Positions 56,843-64,000 of a stretch of DNA of 64,000 nucleotides are shown here, piece by piece. This DNA is from Gottfriedia acidiceleris. Its GTDB lineage: Bacteria; Bacillota; Bacilli; Bacillales; Bacillaceae_G. The notes under the pieces are model-generated. The model did not search any database and was not told the origin of the DNA. It saw nothing but the letters and a program-made list of their open reading frames with translations. Position 1 is the stretch's first letter, and each line of letters begins with the position of its first letter. The stretch spans positions 1 to 64,000 of the forward strand of contig NZ_NESS01000010.1 in NCBI RefSeq assembly GCF_002128425.1. Direction: 5' to 3'. The position numbers were made by a program, and so were the translations under genes.

Positions 56843-57682
56843 ATGAATCCAGAAACACGACTTCAAGCACTCTCAGAATTTCTAAAAACGCAGCGGTCTA
56901 AACTAAATCCGCAAATGGTAGGTTTACCAGTTGGTACTCGTAGAAGAACCCCTGGTCTTCGTAGAGAAGAGGTTGCCGGGTTAGCAGGAGTAAGTACAAC
57001 GTGGTATACGTGGCTAGAACAAGGAAGAGATATAACAGTATCAAATTCCGTATTAGACGCGATTTCAGATGCATTACAATTAAATAAGGATGAGCGAAAT
57101 TATTTATATGCCCTTGCATTACCTGAAGTTGAAAAACGATCATTTTCAAATGAAGAAGAAACGGTTATTAGCCCAGCTTTGACTAAAATATTAAATGAAC
57201 TTCGGAACTGTCCGATCATTATTTCAGATCGAAGGTGCCATATTGTTGGATGGAATCAAGCAGCAGCTCACGTATTTTTAGATTTCGAACAAATTCCACC
57301 AGAGAAACGAAATCTTATTCAATTGCTTTTCTCCAGAAAAGAGTTTAAAAGTTTAGCCGTTAATTGGGTGCATTTTGTAAAAGGTTTTTTAGCAATTTTT
57401 CGCACTTATTACGGTCAATATGTTGGAGATCAATGGTACACTTCTTTCATTCATGAAATGGAACAAAATTTCCCGGAATTTCATGAACTCTGGAATGAGA
57501 GCGAAGTCAGTTCAGCCCCAGATGTATTAATTGAGTTTCGACACGCAAAAGCAGGAAAAATGCTTTTTAACTTAACATCCTTACAAGTTCAAGGAAACAT
57601 TGATTTAAGATGTAGTGTTTATACTCCTGTTGAAAATACAAATACAGAATCTAAGTTAAGAAAACTGATGGGTAATGAGTAG
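56843..57682 (+). CDS. Helix-turn-helix regulator with MmyB-like ligand-binding domain
   Basis: 279 residues. The N-terminal HTH_31/XRE domain (~5-80) has GTRRRTPGLRREEVAGLAGVSTTWYTWLEQGRDI, the hallmark of the MmyB-type family. The C-terminal MLTR_LBD domain (~105-260), a PAS-like fold reported to bind fatty acid or similar lipids in relatives, contains CPIIISDRRCHIVGWNQAAAHVF and NLIQLLFSRKEF. It starts at ATG 56843 after AAAGGAG. It probably controls its own gene and the divergent fabF paralogue. Terminated at 57696-57726. Confidence 0.88.
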   Translation: MNPETRLQALSEFLKTQRSKLNPQMVGLPVGTRRRTPGLRREEVAGLAGVSTTWYTWLEQGRDITVSNSVLDAISDALQLNKDERNYLYALALPEVEKRSFSNEEETVISPALTKILNELRNCPIIISDRRCHIVGWNQAAAHVFLDFEQIPPEKRNLIQLLFSRKEFKSLAVNWVHFVKGFLAIFRTYYGQYVGDQWYTSFIHEMEQNFPEFHELWNESEVSSAPDVLIEFRHAKAGKMLFNLTSLQVQGNIDLRCSVYTPVENTNTESKLRKLMGNE

Positions 57683-57695
57683 AGATAGTTCCAAA

Positions 57696-57726
57696 TAAAA
57701 AAGCTTGGTGGACCCAAGCTTTTTTG
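57696..57726 (+). terminator. Terminator of the MmyB-type regulator gene
   Basis: AAAAAAGCTTGG pairs with CCAAGCTTTTTT around a six-base loop. Confidence 0.92.
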
Positions 57727-57846
57727 CTTTACAACGAAGAACAACAATTCATCTTTCAGTTTTACCATTAAAATCTACAAATCCCTTTTGGTCTATAGCT
57801 TTTTCCTATATAAAAGGCAATTTTTATAAACTAGACTAATTCTAAA

Positions 57847-57885
57847 AAAAATCCCGATATACTCAAAAGAGCAATCAGGATTTTG
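57847..57885 (-). terminator. Terminator of the second subtilase gene
   Basis: Leftward, AATCCTGAT pairs with ATCGGGATT around a loop, then eight T. Confidence 0.82.
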
Positions 57886-57901
57886 AAAATGCTTAAGTTT
57901 A

Positions 57902-60900
57902 TTATTTAACTAAAGAAAACTGTGTTAATTTAAATGAATCAACATTTATTAACTTGTTTGTTGCAGCACTAGATTTTGTACCAGTGGCAACAATTTTAAT
58001 AGTATGTGCTTTATTTGGTAAATTTTGAGTATCAAAAACATTTACTTTATATTTGCGGCTTGAAGAGTAAAGGTCAATTTGCTTTATTTTTTTGCCATCA
58101 ATATAAACGTCAGCTCTACCCATATTCTTATCTTTTAAAGCATATACAGTTATACCCGTACCACTAAAATTGTATTGAAGTGATCCAGTAGATCCTTTTG
58201 TTTGATGAATCGTGCCGCCAGAAGCGCTCGTATAATTTAACTTATTCCAAGTTCCAGAGTATTTAACATTCGAATCACTGTTCTCTACAGATTTCGTTGT
58301 TTGAACTGAAAGAGATAAACTATATTGACCTGAGCCTTTTACAGCAGTAGGAACGATATAGTACATTCCAGATTTCGTTGGTTTAAATACAATTTTTTCA
58401 GTAGAAGTGGTATTAGCAGACTTTTTCAATTCTTTCTGACCATAAATAGTCGAAGTACCAATATCGAATAATTTAAGATCAAAGTTTGCACTTGAAGGGC
58501 CAGTTAATGAAATATCATATGTTTTGCCCGCTACTAAGTTTTTAGCCCAGACGTCATTTAAGTCTTTTGCGTCAGTATTAAGACTTCCTTTTGCAGTACC
58601 TGAAATATAAATTCTTGCTTTAGTATCATCATCGTTTACGTAATTAATAGATGTTGAATAAGGTGTCTCAGTTTTATCCAATGTATTAATTACTACTACA
58701 TAGTTGTACGTTTTTCCTGGCGACATTGCAGTCGTATCTGTATAAGACGTTGTAGTAATAGGTGTTTTATTTAATTGTACATAATCAGATTGTGACGACT
58801 CTTTGCGATAAATACTGTATGATTCAGCCCATTTCGGAGCAGTCCATGAAATAACTGGATATTTCTTTGCCGTGTCAAAAGATGTTTTCAATGAAATAGG
58901 ATTATCTTTTACAATAAATTTATCCAAATTGATTCCAGTAGCAGATTTTCTTGCCGCTGGATCATTTTTCCCAGTCCATACAATTCTTATCGAGTGATTG
59001 CCATAAGATGTAAAATCTTGTTTAAAGAGACTTTGCTTTGATTTCAACGTACTATTATAAAGCGATAGTGATGAAATCTTTTTGCCGTCTATATATACAT
59101 CGGCAATTCCTTGAGAAGGATCTTTAAACCCTTGCCATTCAATACTAGATCCAACAAATGAGAAGTTAACTTCACCTCTAGAATTAAGGACTCCTGCCAT
59201 TCCTTCAGAATATTGTGGATTAAATGCTGGCATCCAATCTCCATCTAAAGTAACCGAGTTTGAATCATCTTCATAAGATCCACCGAAATTACCAGAATAA
59301 AGTTTGTAGTTCCCTGAACCATTGTAGTCGTACACATTTACAAAATAGATTCCAGTTCTAGGAGCGATAAAATTTATCTTTTCTTTTGATGAATTTACAT
59401 TCTCTGAGTATGCAATCATTCCATTTTTATTATTTACACTAGTTGCTGATTCATTATACACATATAAATCAAAATCGCTTCCTGCTTGACCATTTAATGA
59501 GAATGTGATACCTTGGCCTTCTTTTAATGATATTGCATAAACATCATTTTTATCTTTTGTTGAATCTAGACTTCCATTTAATACACTTTTATCTAACGGA
59601 ATACCTGGTGCATCATTGTCATCAAAATTATCTAGAGTTGAAGATTTAACAATTTTCCCAGTGCCTACAAGACCATTTAGTGAATCTAATTTCGTTCCTT
59701 TTGCACCTGTATAAAGCTTAAGCATCTCAGGTGACATGTTCGGATGTAAACCTAGTAAAATAGCAGCAGCACCTGTAGTATGTGGAGTTGCCATAGATGT
59801 TCCACTATAATAATCATATGCTTGTGTATAATCAGAAACATATTCTGAATTTATAACTGATTTTGAATCATTAGATTGAATAAAATCAGCGAAATAGTAT
59901 GGAAAATCAAACCTATTTACATTTAAATTAGTATTTTCATAGATTCCACCAGATAAACCTTTTACATTCAAGCTTGGTCCCATATCAGAGAATACATTTA
60001 AATGTAAAGTATCCTTAACAAATGATGATTTCTCTTGTCCAGATAAGGCATTTACACCTGATAATAATAATTTACCACCATTTGAAAGGTATTTATTTAA
60101 CATGTCAGTATCAGTTTTAGTTAAAGTTGTACCTTCCTCAGAGAAAAATCCAAGGCCATTACCAGTATACCAAACTACAGCATCGTAGGAAGATAAATCG
60201 TTACTGCTCTTGTAATCTGATAGAGAGGATTCAGAACTTATTGTTACTTTATCCACATTAGGCAACAATTGATTATATATTGGTGAATAGTCTTTAAATA
60301 TCTTTGAAAGTTCTGGATCGTCACCGAATATTTGAGCAAGATCATGTTCATCATCTTGAACAAGTAAAATTTTCTTATTCGTATCCTTCAAATCTAAATA
60401 ATTTAATGCTTTATCAAAAGCATCCTGTCTTTGTTTTTCAGATATTTTTTCATATCCAATGCCATCAAAGATCGCTTTGTAATTGTCTCCATTAATTTGG
60501 GCTGATGCTCCAGCTTGATTAATCTTCAATAATTTTGTAATCTCATCGATTGGGTATTTAGGAACTGAACTTATAATGTCAACTCCAGGAGCAGCTACAT
60601 CAACTGAATCAGCGCCATAATTTGAGAAAGGTGCTAAGTTTCCTTTATTATCTACAGCCGCAACTGATAATATATTAGCACTTTCAAAGCTAGCAGGATA
60701 AGCCCCTTCTTCATCATTATCCATTCCATCATTTCCCGCAGCAGCTACAAATAAGCTATTAGAATTTTCTATTGCTTCTTCAAGCAATGGATCGTATTCT
60801 CCGCCACCCCAGCTATTATTTGTGATTTTAACGCCCATACTTTTAGCGTATTCAATCGCTTCGATCGCATCTGCAGATGTTCCTCCAAAAGGACCAATGA

Positions 60901-61852
60901 ACTTTAACGGTAAAATTTTAACGTTAGGAGCAACACCGACTACACCTTTATTATCTTTTAGATTTGTTCCTTCTATAGCTGCAGCAATTGTTCCAGATAC
61001 ATGAGTACCATGTTCATCTCCATCAAGTGCATCGTAAACAGTGTTATCATGGTTATAAAAATCCCAACCATTTACATCATCAACATAACCGTTGTGGTCG
61101 TCGTCAATTTTATTATTAGGAATTTCCTTTGGATTCTTCCAAATTTTTCCCGCTAAATCTGGATGGTTAATATCCACGCCTGTATCAATTACACCAACTA
61201 CTACTTGCGCTTCCGGTTTCGCTAGCTTTGAACTAAAATTAGTCCAGCTTTCAGGTGCGTCTACATCAATATCCTTTTTCCCTATACTATCATTGATCGT
61301 TTGTCCGTAATTATTAAGTCCCCATAATTGATCATAATAGTCATTAGCATTATTGAAATCAGAAGCATAATATTTGTAGTTCGGTTGAACAGATTCAACA
61401 TTTGGATCCTTTTTTAGTTTCGTTATGTACTCACTAGTACTTTCACCTGTTGGAATTTTTACTAACTCAGCGTTTAAATTCTTTAATTTCTTTGAAGACT
61501 TTAAAGAGTATTTTTTCTGAAGTGAAGTGATTTCCCCTGTAGTTACTTTCTTTTTATATTTAACAATTAATTCACCAGTTTGATAATCACGTTTCTTGAC
61601 TGCCTGTTTATTTTTTAATTTATCTCTTAATTTTTTCTCTAATTCAGTTTCTGCCTTCTTTGGTAGTACCTTACTGCTTGCTTTCGGTGCTTCCTTCATT
61701 TGGCTTTTTCTAAGGTTTTTACCAGAGTTTACTTGATTAGTAACTGTACGATTAGCTCCTGTTACTGAAGCTGCTTGAACTGTCCCAGAATAAATACTTG
61801 AAAATAACAAGATTGTGGATACAGGTAGAGCTAAATAATTTTTTTTCTTCAT
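57902..61852 (-). CDS. Secreted subtilase with a large domain inserted before the catalytic Ser
   Basis: 1316 residues. Signal peptide 1-27, a basic region (30-85), an inhibitor-type propeptide (~90-165) and the S8 domain: Asp in GVIDTGVDINH (~223), His in DEHGTHVSGT (~281), Ser in SGTSMATPHTTG (~686). Normally AAPGV and GTSMA lie about 10-20 residues apart; here ~430 to ~680 holds an extra ~250-residue domain with KKILLVQDDEHD and DAVVWYTGNG, like a ThuA/glutamine-amidotransferase fold, yet without an obvious catalytic Cys. C-terminal parts are PPC domains (RTGIYFVNVYDYNGSGNY and SGMYYIVPTAVKG), one Fn3 (YSIYRKESS) and two beta-sandwich repeats ending in DKFIV and VDSFKL. Start ATG 61852 after AAAGGGG. 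Confidence 0.88.
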   Translation of the reverse strand: MKKKNYLALPVSTILLFSSIYSGTVQAASVTGANRTVTNQVNSGKNLRKSQMKEAPKASSKVLPKKAETELEKKLRDKLKNKQAVKKRDYQTGELIVKYKKKVTTGEITSLQKKYSLKSSKKLKNLNAELVKIPTGESTSEYITKLKKDPNVESVQPNYKYYASDFNNANDYYDQLWGLNNYGQTINDSIGKKDIDVDAPESWTNFSSKLAKPEAQVVVGVIDTGVDINHPDLAGKIWKNPKEIPNNKIDDDHNGYVDDVNGWDFYNHDNTVYDALDGDEHGTHVSGTIAAAIEGTNLKDNKGVVGVAPNVKILPLKFIGPFGGTSADAIEAIEYAKSMGVKITNNSWGGGEYDPLLEEAIENSNSLFVAAAGNDGMDNDEEGAYPASFESANILSVAAVDNKGNLAPFSNYGADSVDVAAPGVDIISSVPKYPIDEITKLLKINQAGASAQINGDNYKAIFDGIGYEKISEKQRQDAFDKALNYLDLKDTNKKILLVQDDEHDLAQIFGDDPELSKIFKDYSPIYNQLLPNVDKVTISSESSLSDYKSSNDLSSYDAVVWYTGNGLGFFSEEGTTLTKTDTDMLNKYLSNGGKLLLSGVNALSGQEKSSFVKDTLHLNVFSDMGPSLNVKGLSGGIYENTNLNVNRFDFPYYFADFIQSNDSKSVINSEYVSDYTQAYDYYSGTSMATPHTTGAAAILLGLHPNMSPEMLKLYTGAKGTKLDSLNGLVGTGKIVKSSTLDNFDDNDAPGIPLDKSVLNGSLDSTKDKNDVYAISLKEGQGITFSLNGQAGSDFDLYVYNESATSVNNKNGMIAYSENVNSSKEKINFIAPRTGIYFVNVYDYNGSGNYKLYSGNFGGSYEDDSNSVTLDGDWMPAFNPQYSEGMAGVLNSRGEVNFSFVGSSIEWQGFKDPSQGIADVYIDGKKISSLSLYNSTLKSKQSLFKQDFTSYGNHSIRIVWTGKNDPAARKSATGINLDKFIVKDNPISLKTSFDTAKKYPVISWTAPKWAESYSIYRKESSQSDYVQLNKTPITTTSYTDTTAMSPGKTYNYVVVINTLDKTETPYSTSINYVNDDDTKARIYISGTAKGSLNTDAKDLNDVWAKNLVAGKTYDISLTGPSSANFDLKLFDIGTSTIYGQKELKKSANTTSTEKIVFKPTKSGMYYIVPTAVKGSGQYSLSLSVQTTKSVENSDSNVKYSGTWNKLNYTSASGGTIHQTKGSTGSLQYNFSGTGITVYALKDKNMGRADVYIDGKKIKQIDLYSSSRKYKVNVFDTQNLPNKAHTIKIVATGTKSSAATNKLINVDSFKLTQFSLVK

Positions 61853-62583
61853 TGTTGCGCCCCTTTAATTAATAGTTTAATAGAAATACTAGACACACAT
61901 ATGTAACAATTAATCAATAATCCATTCGATAAAATGATTGATATATTTTATTAAGAATGAAAACAAATAGATTAAATTTTAAATTAGTTACATCAGTTCC
62001 AAATCCAAAAGTCAAAACCCTCCTTTCTCTTGGAATTATTTTCTAGTAAACATTTAATAATACCTTTTATATTAATCCAAAATAGAACTTTTGGATTTAA
62101 TAATATCTGTTTTTGGTAATTTACAAGGTCTAATTACCTATAACGTGATTAACGAAACAAGCGATTACACTCTCTAAAAAATAAAGAAGAGATTTAATTG
62201 TAACAAACGCTTATTAAGCGTAATTTATTTAAAACAATATTAACATAAAATTAATTATTTTTTGAAATAAATGTAAAATTTTAACAAAATTTCCAAATTC
62301 TAATTTTTACTCGTAATCTTTTTGCTTTAATTGTTTCGACAAAAAAATAAGGTAAAAATAAGAATCCCCCTTTTTTTTACCCCGTATAATATTATTTCTA
62401 TTAATTAGTAAACTCAATTTAGGTGTCTGGTACAGTTTGTGAAAGTGTTTCTCCGTAATAGAGTCATAGTGGCGTTGGTTTAATATCGATATTCTTCCAT
62501 TGCTGCTTCATATTTAAAAATTGAACAAGATTAATAGGAAAAATAGTTTTTTATTTTTAAAATGAACAAAAACTGTTTATACA
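61853..62583. other. Long AT-rich region upstream of the second subtilase gene
   Basis: About 730 bases. It should contain the subtilase promoter. The stretch near 62421-62530 has slightly higher complexity (GGTGTCTGGTACAG) and a leftward 15-codon frame MKQQWKNIDIKPTPL without a ribosome site; it may be an old mobile-element scrap. Nothing firm can be called. Confidence 0.5.
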
Positions 62584-62617
62584 AATAAAAAGAGTCTCCT
62601 GAAATATGGAGACTCTC
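62584..62617 (-). terminator. Terminator of the DUF3055-like gene
   Basis: Leftward, GAGTCTCC pairs with GGAGACTC around ATATTTCA, followed by TTTTTATTT. Confidence 0.92.
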
Positions 62618-62622
62618 ACTTT

Positions 62623-62913
62623 TTAATATTGATCACTAAAAATTCGTTGGTCTAAGATGGAATGAAAAAACGATTCAATTTCTGAGATGTCTTCAGCTGC
62701 AATTCCAAGCTTTTGATCCCAGTGTTCAGGATGGTCAATATCTTCTCTGCAAAGTAATACCATTCTTCCACTTTGAATAGAGACAACCATTGCTTTCCCT
62801 AGAAATTTTTCCGAAAAGATAACAGCAAAGTCGTAGCGATGGCTACCTGCAGCGATACAGTAATAATGAATGTTTTGGTTCTCTTTCTCCTCCGATATAA
62901 TGTAGAAATTCAT
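62623..62913 (-). CDS. DUF3055-like small protein
   Basis: 96 residues, cytosolic. SHRYDFAVIFSEKFLGKAMVVSIQSGRMVLLC and ISEIESFFHSILDQ follow the pattern of DUF3055 (SAV0927-type) proteins, whose function is unknown. The match is by eye and moderately sure. The start is ATG 62913, preceded by AAGGAGTGG; a 14-codon extension to 62955 has no separate site. Confidence 0.65.
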   Translation of the reverse strand: MNFYIISEEKENQNIHYYCIAAGSHRYDFAVIFSEKFLGKAMVVSIQSGRMVLLCREDIDHPEHWDQKLGIAAEDISEIESFFHSILDQRIFSDQY

Positions 62914-63219
62914 CCCTACCACTCCTTTTTTCACCATAGTTTTTACTTGGAGCATCTTACCATTAAATCGATTTGCGCCATCGATTATTTAATGGAAAGG
63001 AGAATATAAATCCCCTTTCTTATTAATTAGATAAAATTTGCCATTTTTCCTTTATTTTTATTGTTAAAATTTTATGACAAAGTAAAATAATGTCGTAATT
63101 ACATCTAAATGATGTTCACACTAGTTAAAAATGAACTTTTTATATAAGATGTTCCAATTAAAAAAGATAAACAGTAATCTGTCTATCTTACATTTATCAA
63201 AATACTTATTTAACCAAAA
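62914..63219. other. Intergenic region with the acetyltransferase terminator
   Basis: 306 bases. A leftward hairpin at 63160-63190 (AAGATAGACAG/CTGTTTATCTT followed by TTTT) terminates the upstream acetyltransferase gene. No gene seen. Confidence 0.7.
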
Positions 63220-63780
63220 TTAACTTTGTGCAATCTTCTCCGCAAATTCCTCCTCTAAAATTGCTAAGCATACATGATCATACCACTGATCTCTAATTTT
63301 TAAATTTTTTCGATAATATCCTTCCTTCACAAATCCAACTTTTTCAAGGACACGTAAAGACCCTATATTTTCTGGATTAACTTCAGAAGTCACTCGGTGG
63401 AATTTCAAATCTTCAAATGCAATTTTCAGAGCGAGTTTCAAAGCTTTTGTCATATATCCTTGACCGTTAAATTTTTCACCAATTTGGTAACCAACCATAC
63501 AACTTTGTTTAGGTCCTCGTGTAACAAAAATGAACTGTACTTCTCCTATTAAAGTAAATTCATTGTCTTCTTTAACAAAGATCCCAAAATCATATCTACT
63601 ATCTTCTGCACTTTTTTCCATAAACTCTTTTATACTATTCAATTGTCCTTGAATGGTGTAAAAGTCCTCTTTCCTTGATGTAGGAGACCACTTTTCAAAA
63701 TGTTCTTTATTTTCTACATGTAATTGTAACTTTGCCTCTGCATCTTCAAGCGTATATGGGCGTACTATAATATCTTTCAA
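63220..63780 (-). CDS. GNAT acetyltransferase, RimJ/RimL-like
   Basis: 186 residues. IVRPYTLEDAEAKLQLHVENKEHFEKWSP at the N-terminus, VGYQIGEKFNGQGYMTKALKLALKIAFEDLKFHRV (acetyl-CoA loop) and PENIGSLRVLEKVGFVKEGYYRKNL are typical of protein or amino-acid N-acetyltransferases. Start TTG 63780 after GGAGGGG. The substrate is unknown. Apparently monocistronic. Confidence 0.85.
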   Translation of the reverse strand: MKDIIVRPYTLEDAEAKLQLHVENKEHFEKWSPTSRKEDFYTIQGQLNSIKEFMEKSAEDSRYDFGIFVKEDNEFTLIGEVQFIFVTRGPKQSCMVGYQIGEKFNGQGYMTKALKLALKIAFEDLKFHRVTSEVNPENIGSLRVLEKVGFVKEGYYRKNLKIRDQWYDHVCLAILEEEFAEKIAQS

Positions 63781-63950
63781 AAAAACCCCTCCAATAAACT
63801 TTTCTATATCTACTATTAGTTATCAATCTACTCATTTTAAAAGGAAGATTTAATTATGCGGAAAATTTTTAATAATTAAATTTTACCATAAAAATTTACA
63901 AAAATACTATTTCTTAAACAATAATGGACAAATTAAAAAGGGGTGATATG

Positions 63951-64000
63951 ATGGAAGTTAAACCACTGTTAGAAGTAGAAAAGTTAGCTTTAAAGAAATT
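63951..64000 (+). CDS. Start of a gene cut by the window edge
   Basis: ATG 63951 (or 63948, two ATG codons in tandem) after AAAGGGGTGAT, reading MEVKPLLEVEKLALKK and running off the end. Too short to identify. Confidence 0.6.
   Translation, partial: MEVKPLLEVEKLALKK

Noticed and set aside
62421-62530. Insertion-sequence remnant
   Set aside because: Only a short peptide frame and a GGTGTCTGGTACAG stretch are seen; no inverted repeats or transposase motifs.

Overview
The window comes from a low-GC, endospore-forming member of the Bacillaceae. Evidence is a GerA-type germination operon, an sps spore-polysaccharide operon, a CgeB-like protein, Zur boxes of the Bacillus type, frequent TTG/GTG starts with strong Shine-Dalgarno sites, and AT-rich DNA throughout. 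I cannot name the species. No rRNA, tRNA, CRISPR array, prophage or intact insertion sequence is visible, and both ends cut through genes.

Layout: 0-0.9 kb, a disrupted PepSY membrane-protein gene. 1.1-6.9 kb, a zinc-scavenging block (znuA, znuC, znuB, ycgQ, ycgR and the CobW-type GTPase zagA/yciC) with two perfect Zur boxes; znuA has no recognisable start codon. 7.2-16.6 kb, cell-wall and sugar functions: a LysM/GH18 enzyme, an amidase, a polysaccharide deacetylase, and a carbohydrate ABC importer (no ATPase) with its own two-component system. Four promoters in this block share an unusual 11-bp tandem direct repeat, which suggests one regulon. 16.8-21.4 kb, a propeller-like lipoprotein and a large Vpr-type subtilase. 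22-23.9 kb, an arsR-acr3-arsC operon with an operator lying between the -35 and -10. 24.1-25.6 kb, a hypothetical protein and a GNAT. 25.7-29.7 kb, gerA-gerC-gerB plus a possible fourth small gene. 30.1-40.6 kb, a small sporulation-like protein, a NagZ lipoprotein, two penicillin-binding proteins, an FHA/winged-helix regulator, an L,D-transpeptidase and two tiny membrane proteins. 40.9-43 kb, fumC and a DoxX protein.

43.4-54.1 kb is a spore-surface glycan locus. A long leftward operon (frameshifted spsA, spsB, then a complete set of pseudaminic-acid-type sugar genes) faces a rightward pair (a 71-residue protein and a CgeB-like glycosyltransferase). Both directions have SigK-like promoter candidates. 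54.5-64 kb carries a ywaF-like gene broken by an in-frame stop, a fabF paralogue divergent from a MmyB-type regulator, a second large subtilase with an extra domain inside its catalytic domain, a DUF3055-like protein, a GNAT and the start of one more gene.

Four genes are apparently damaged (PepSY, znuA, spsA, ywaF). This is either real decay or consensus error, and it should be resolved before the gene content is interpreted.
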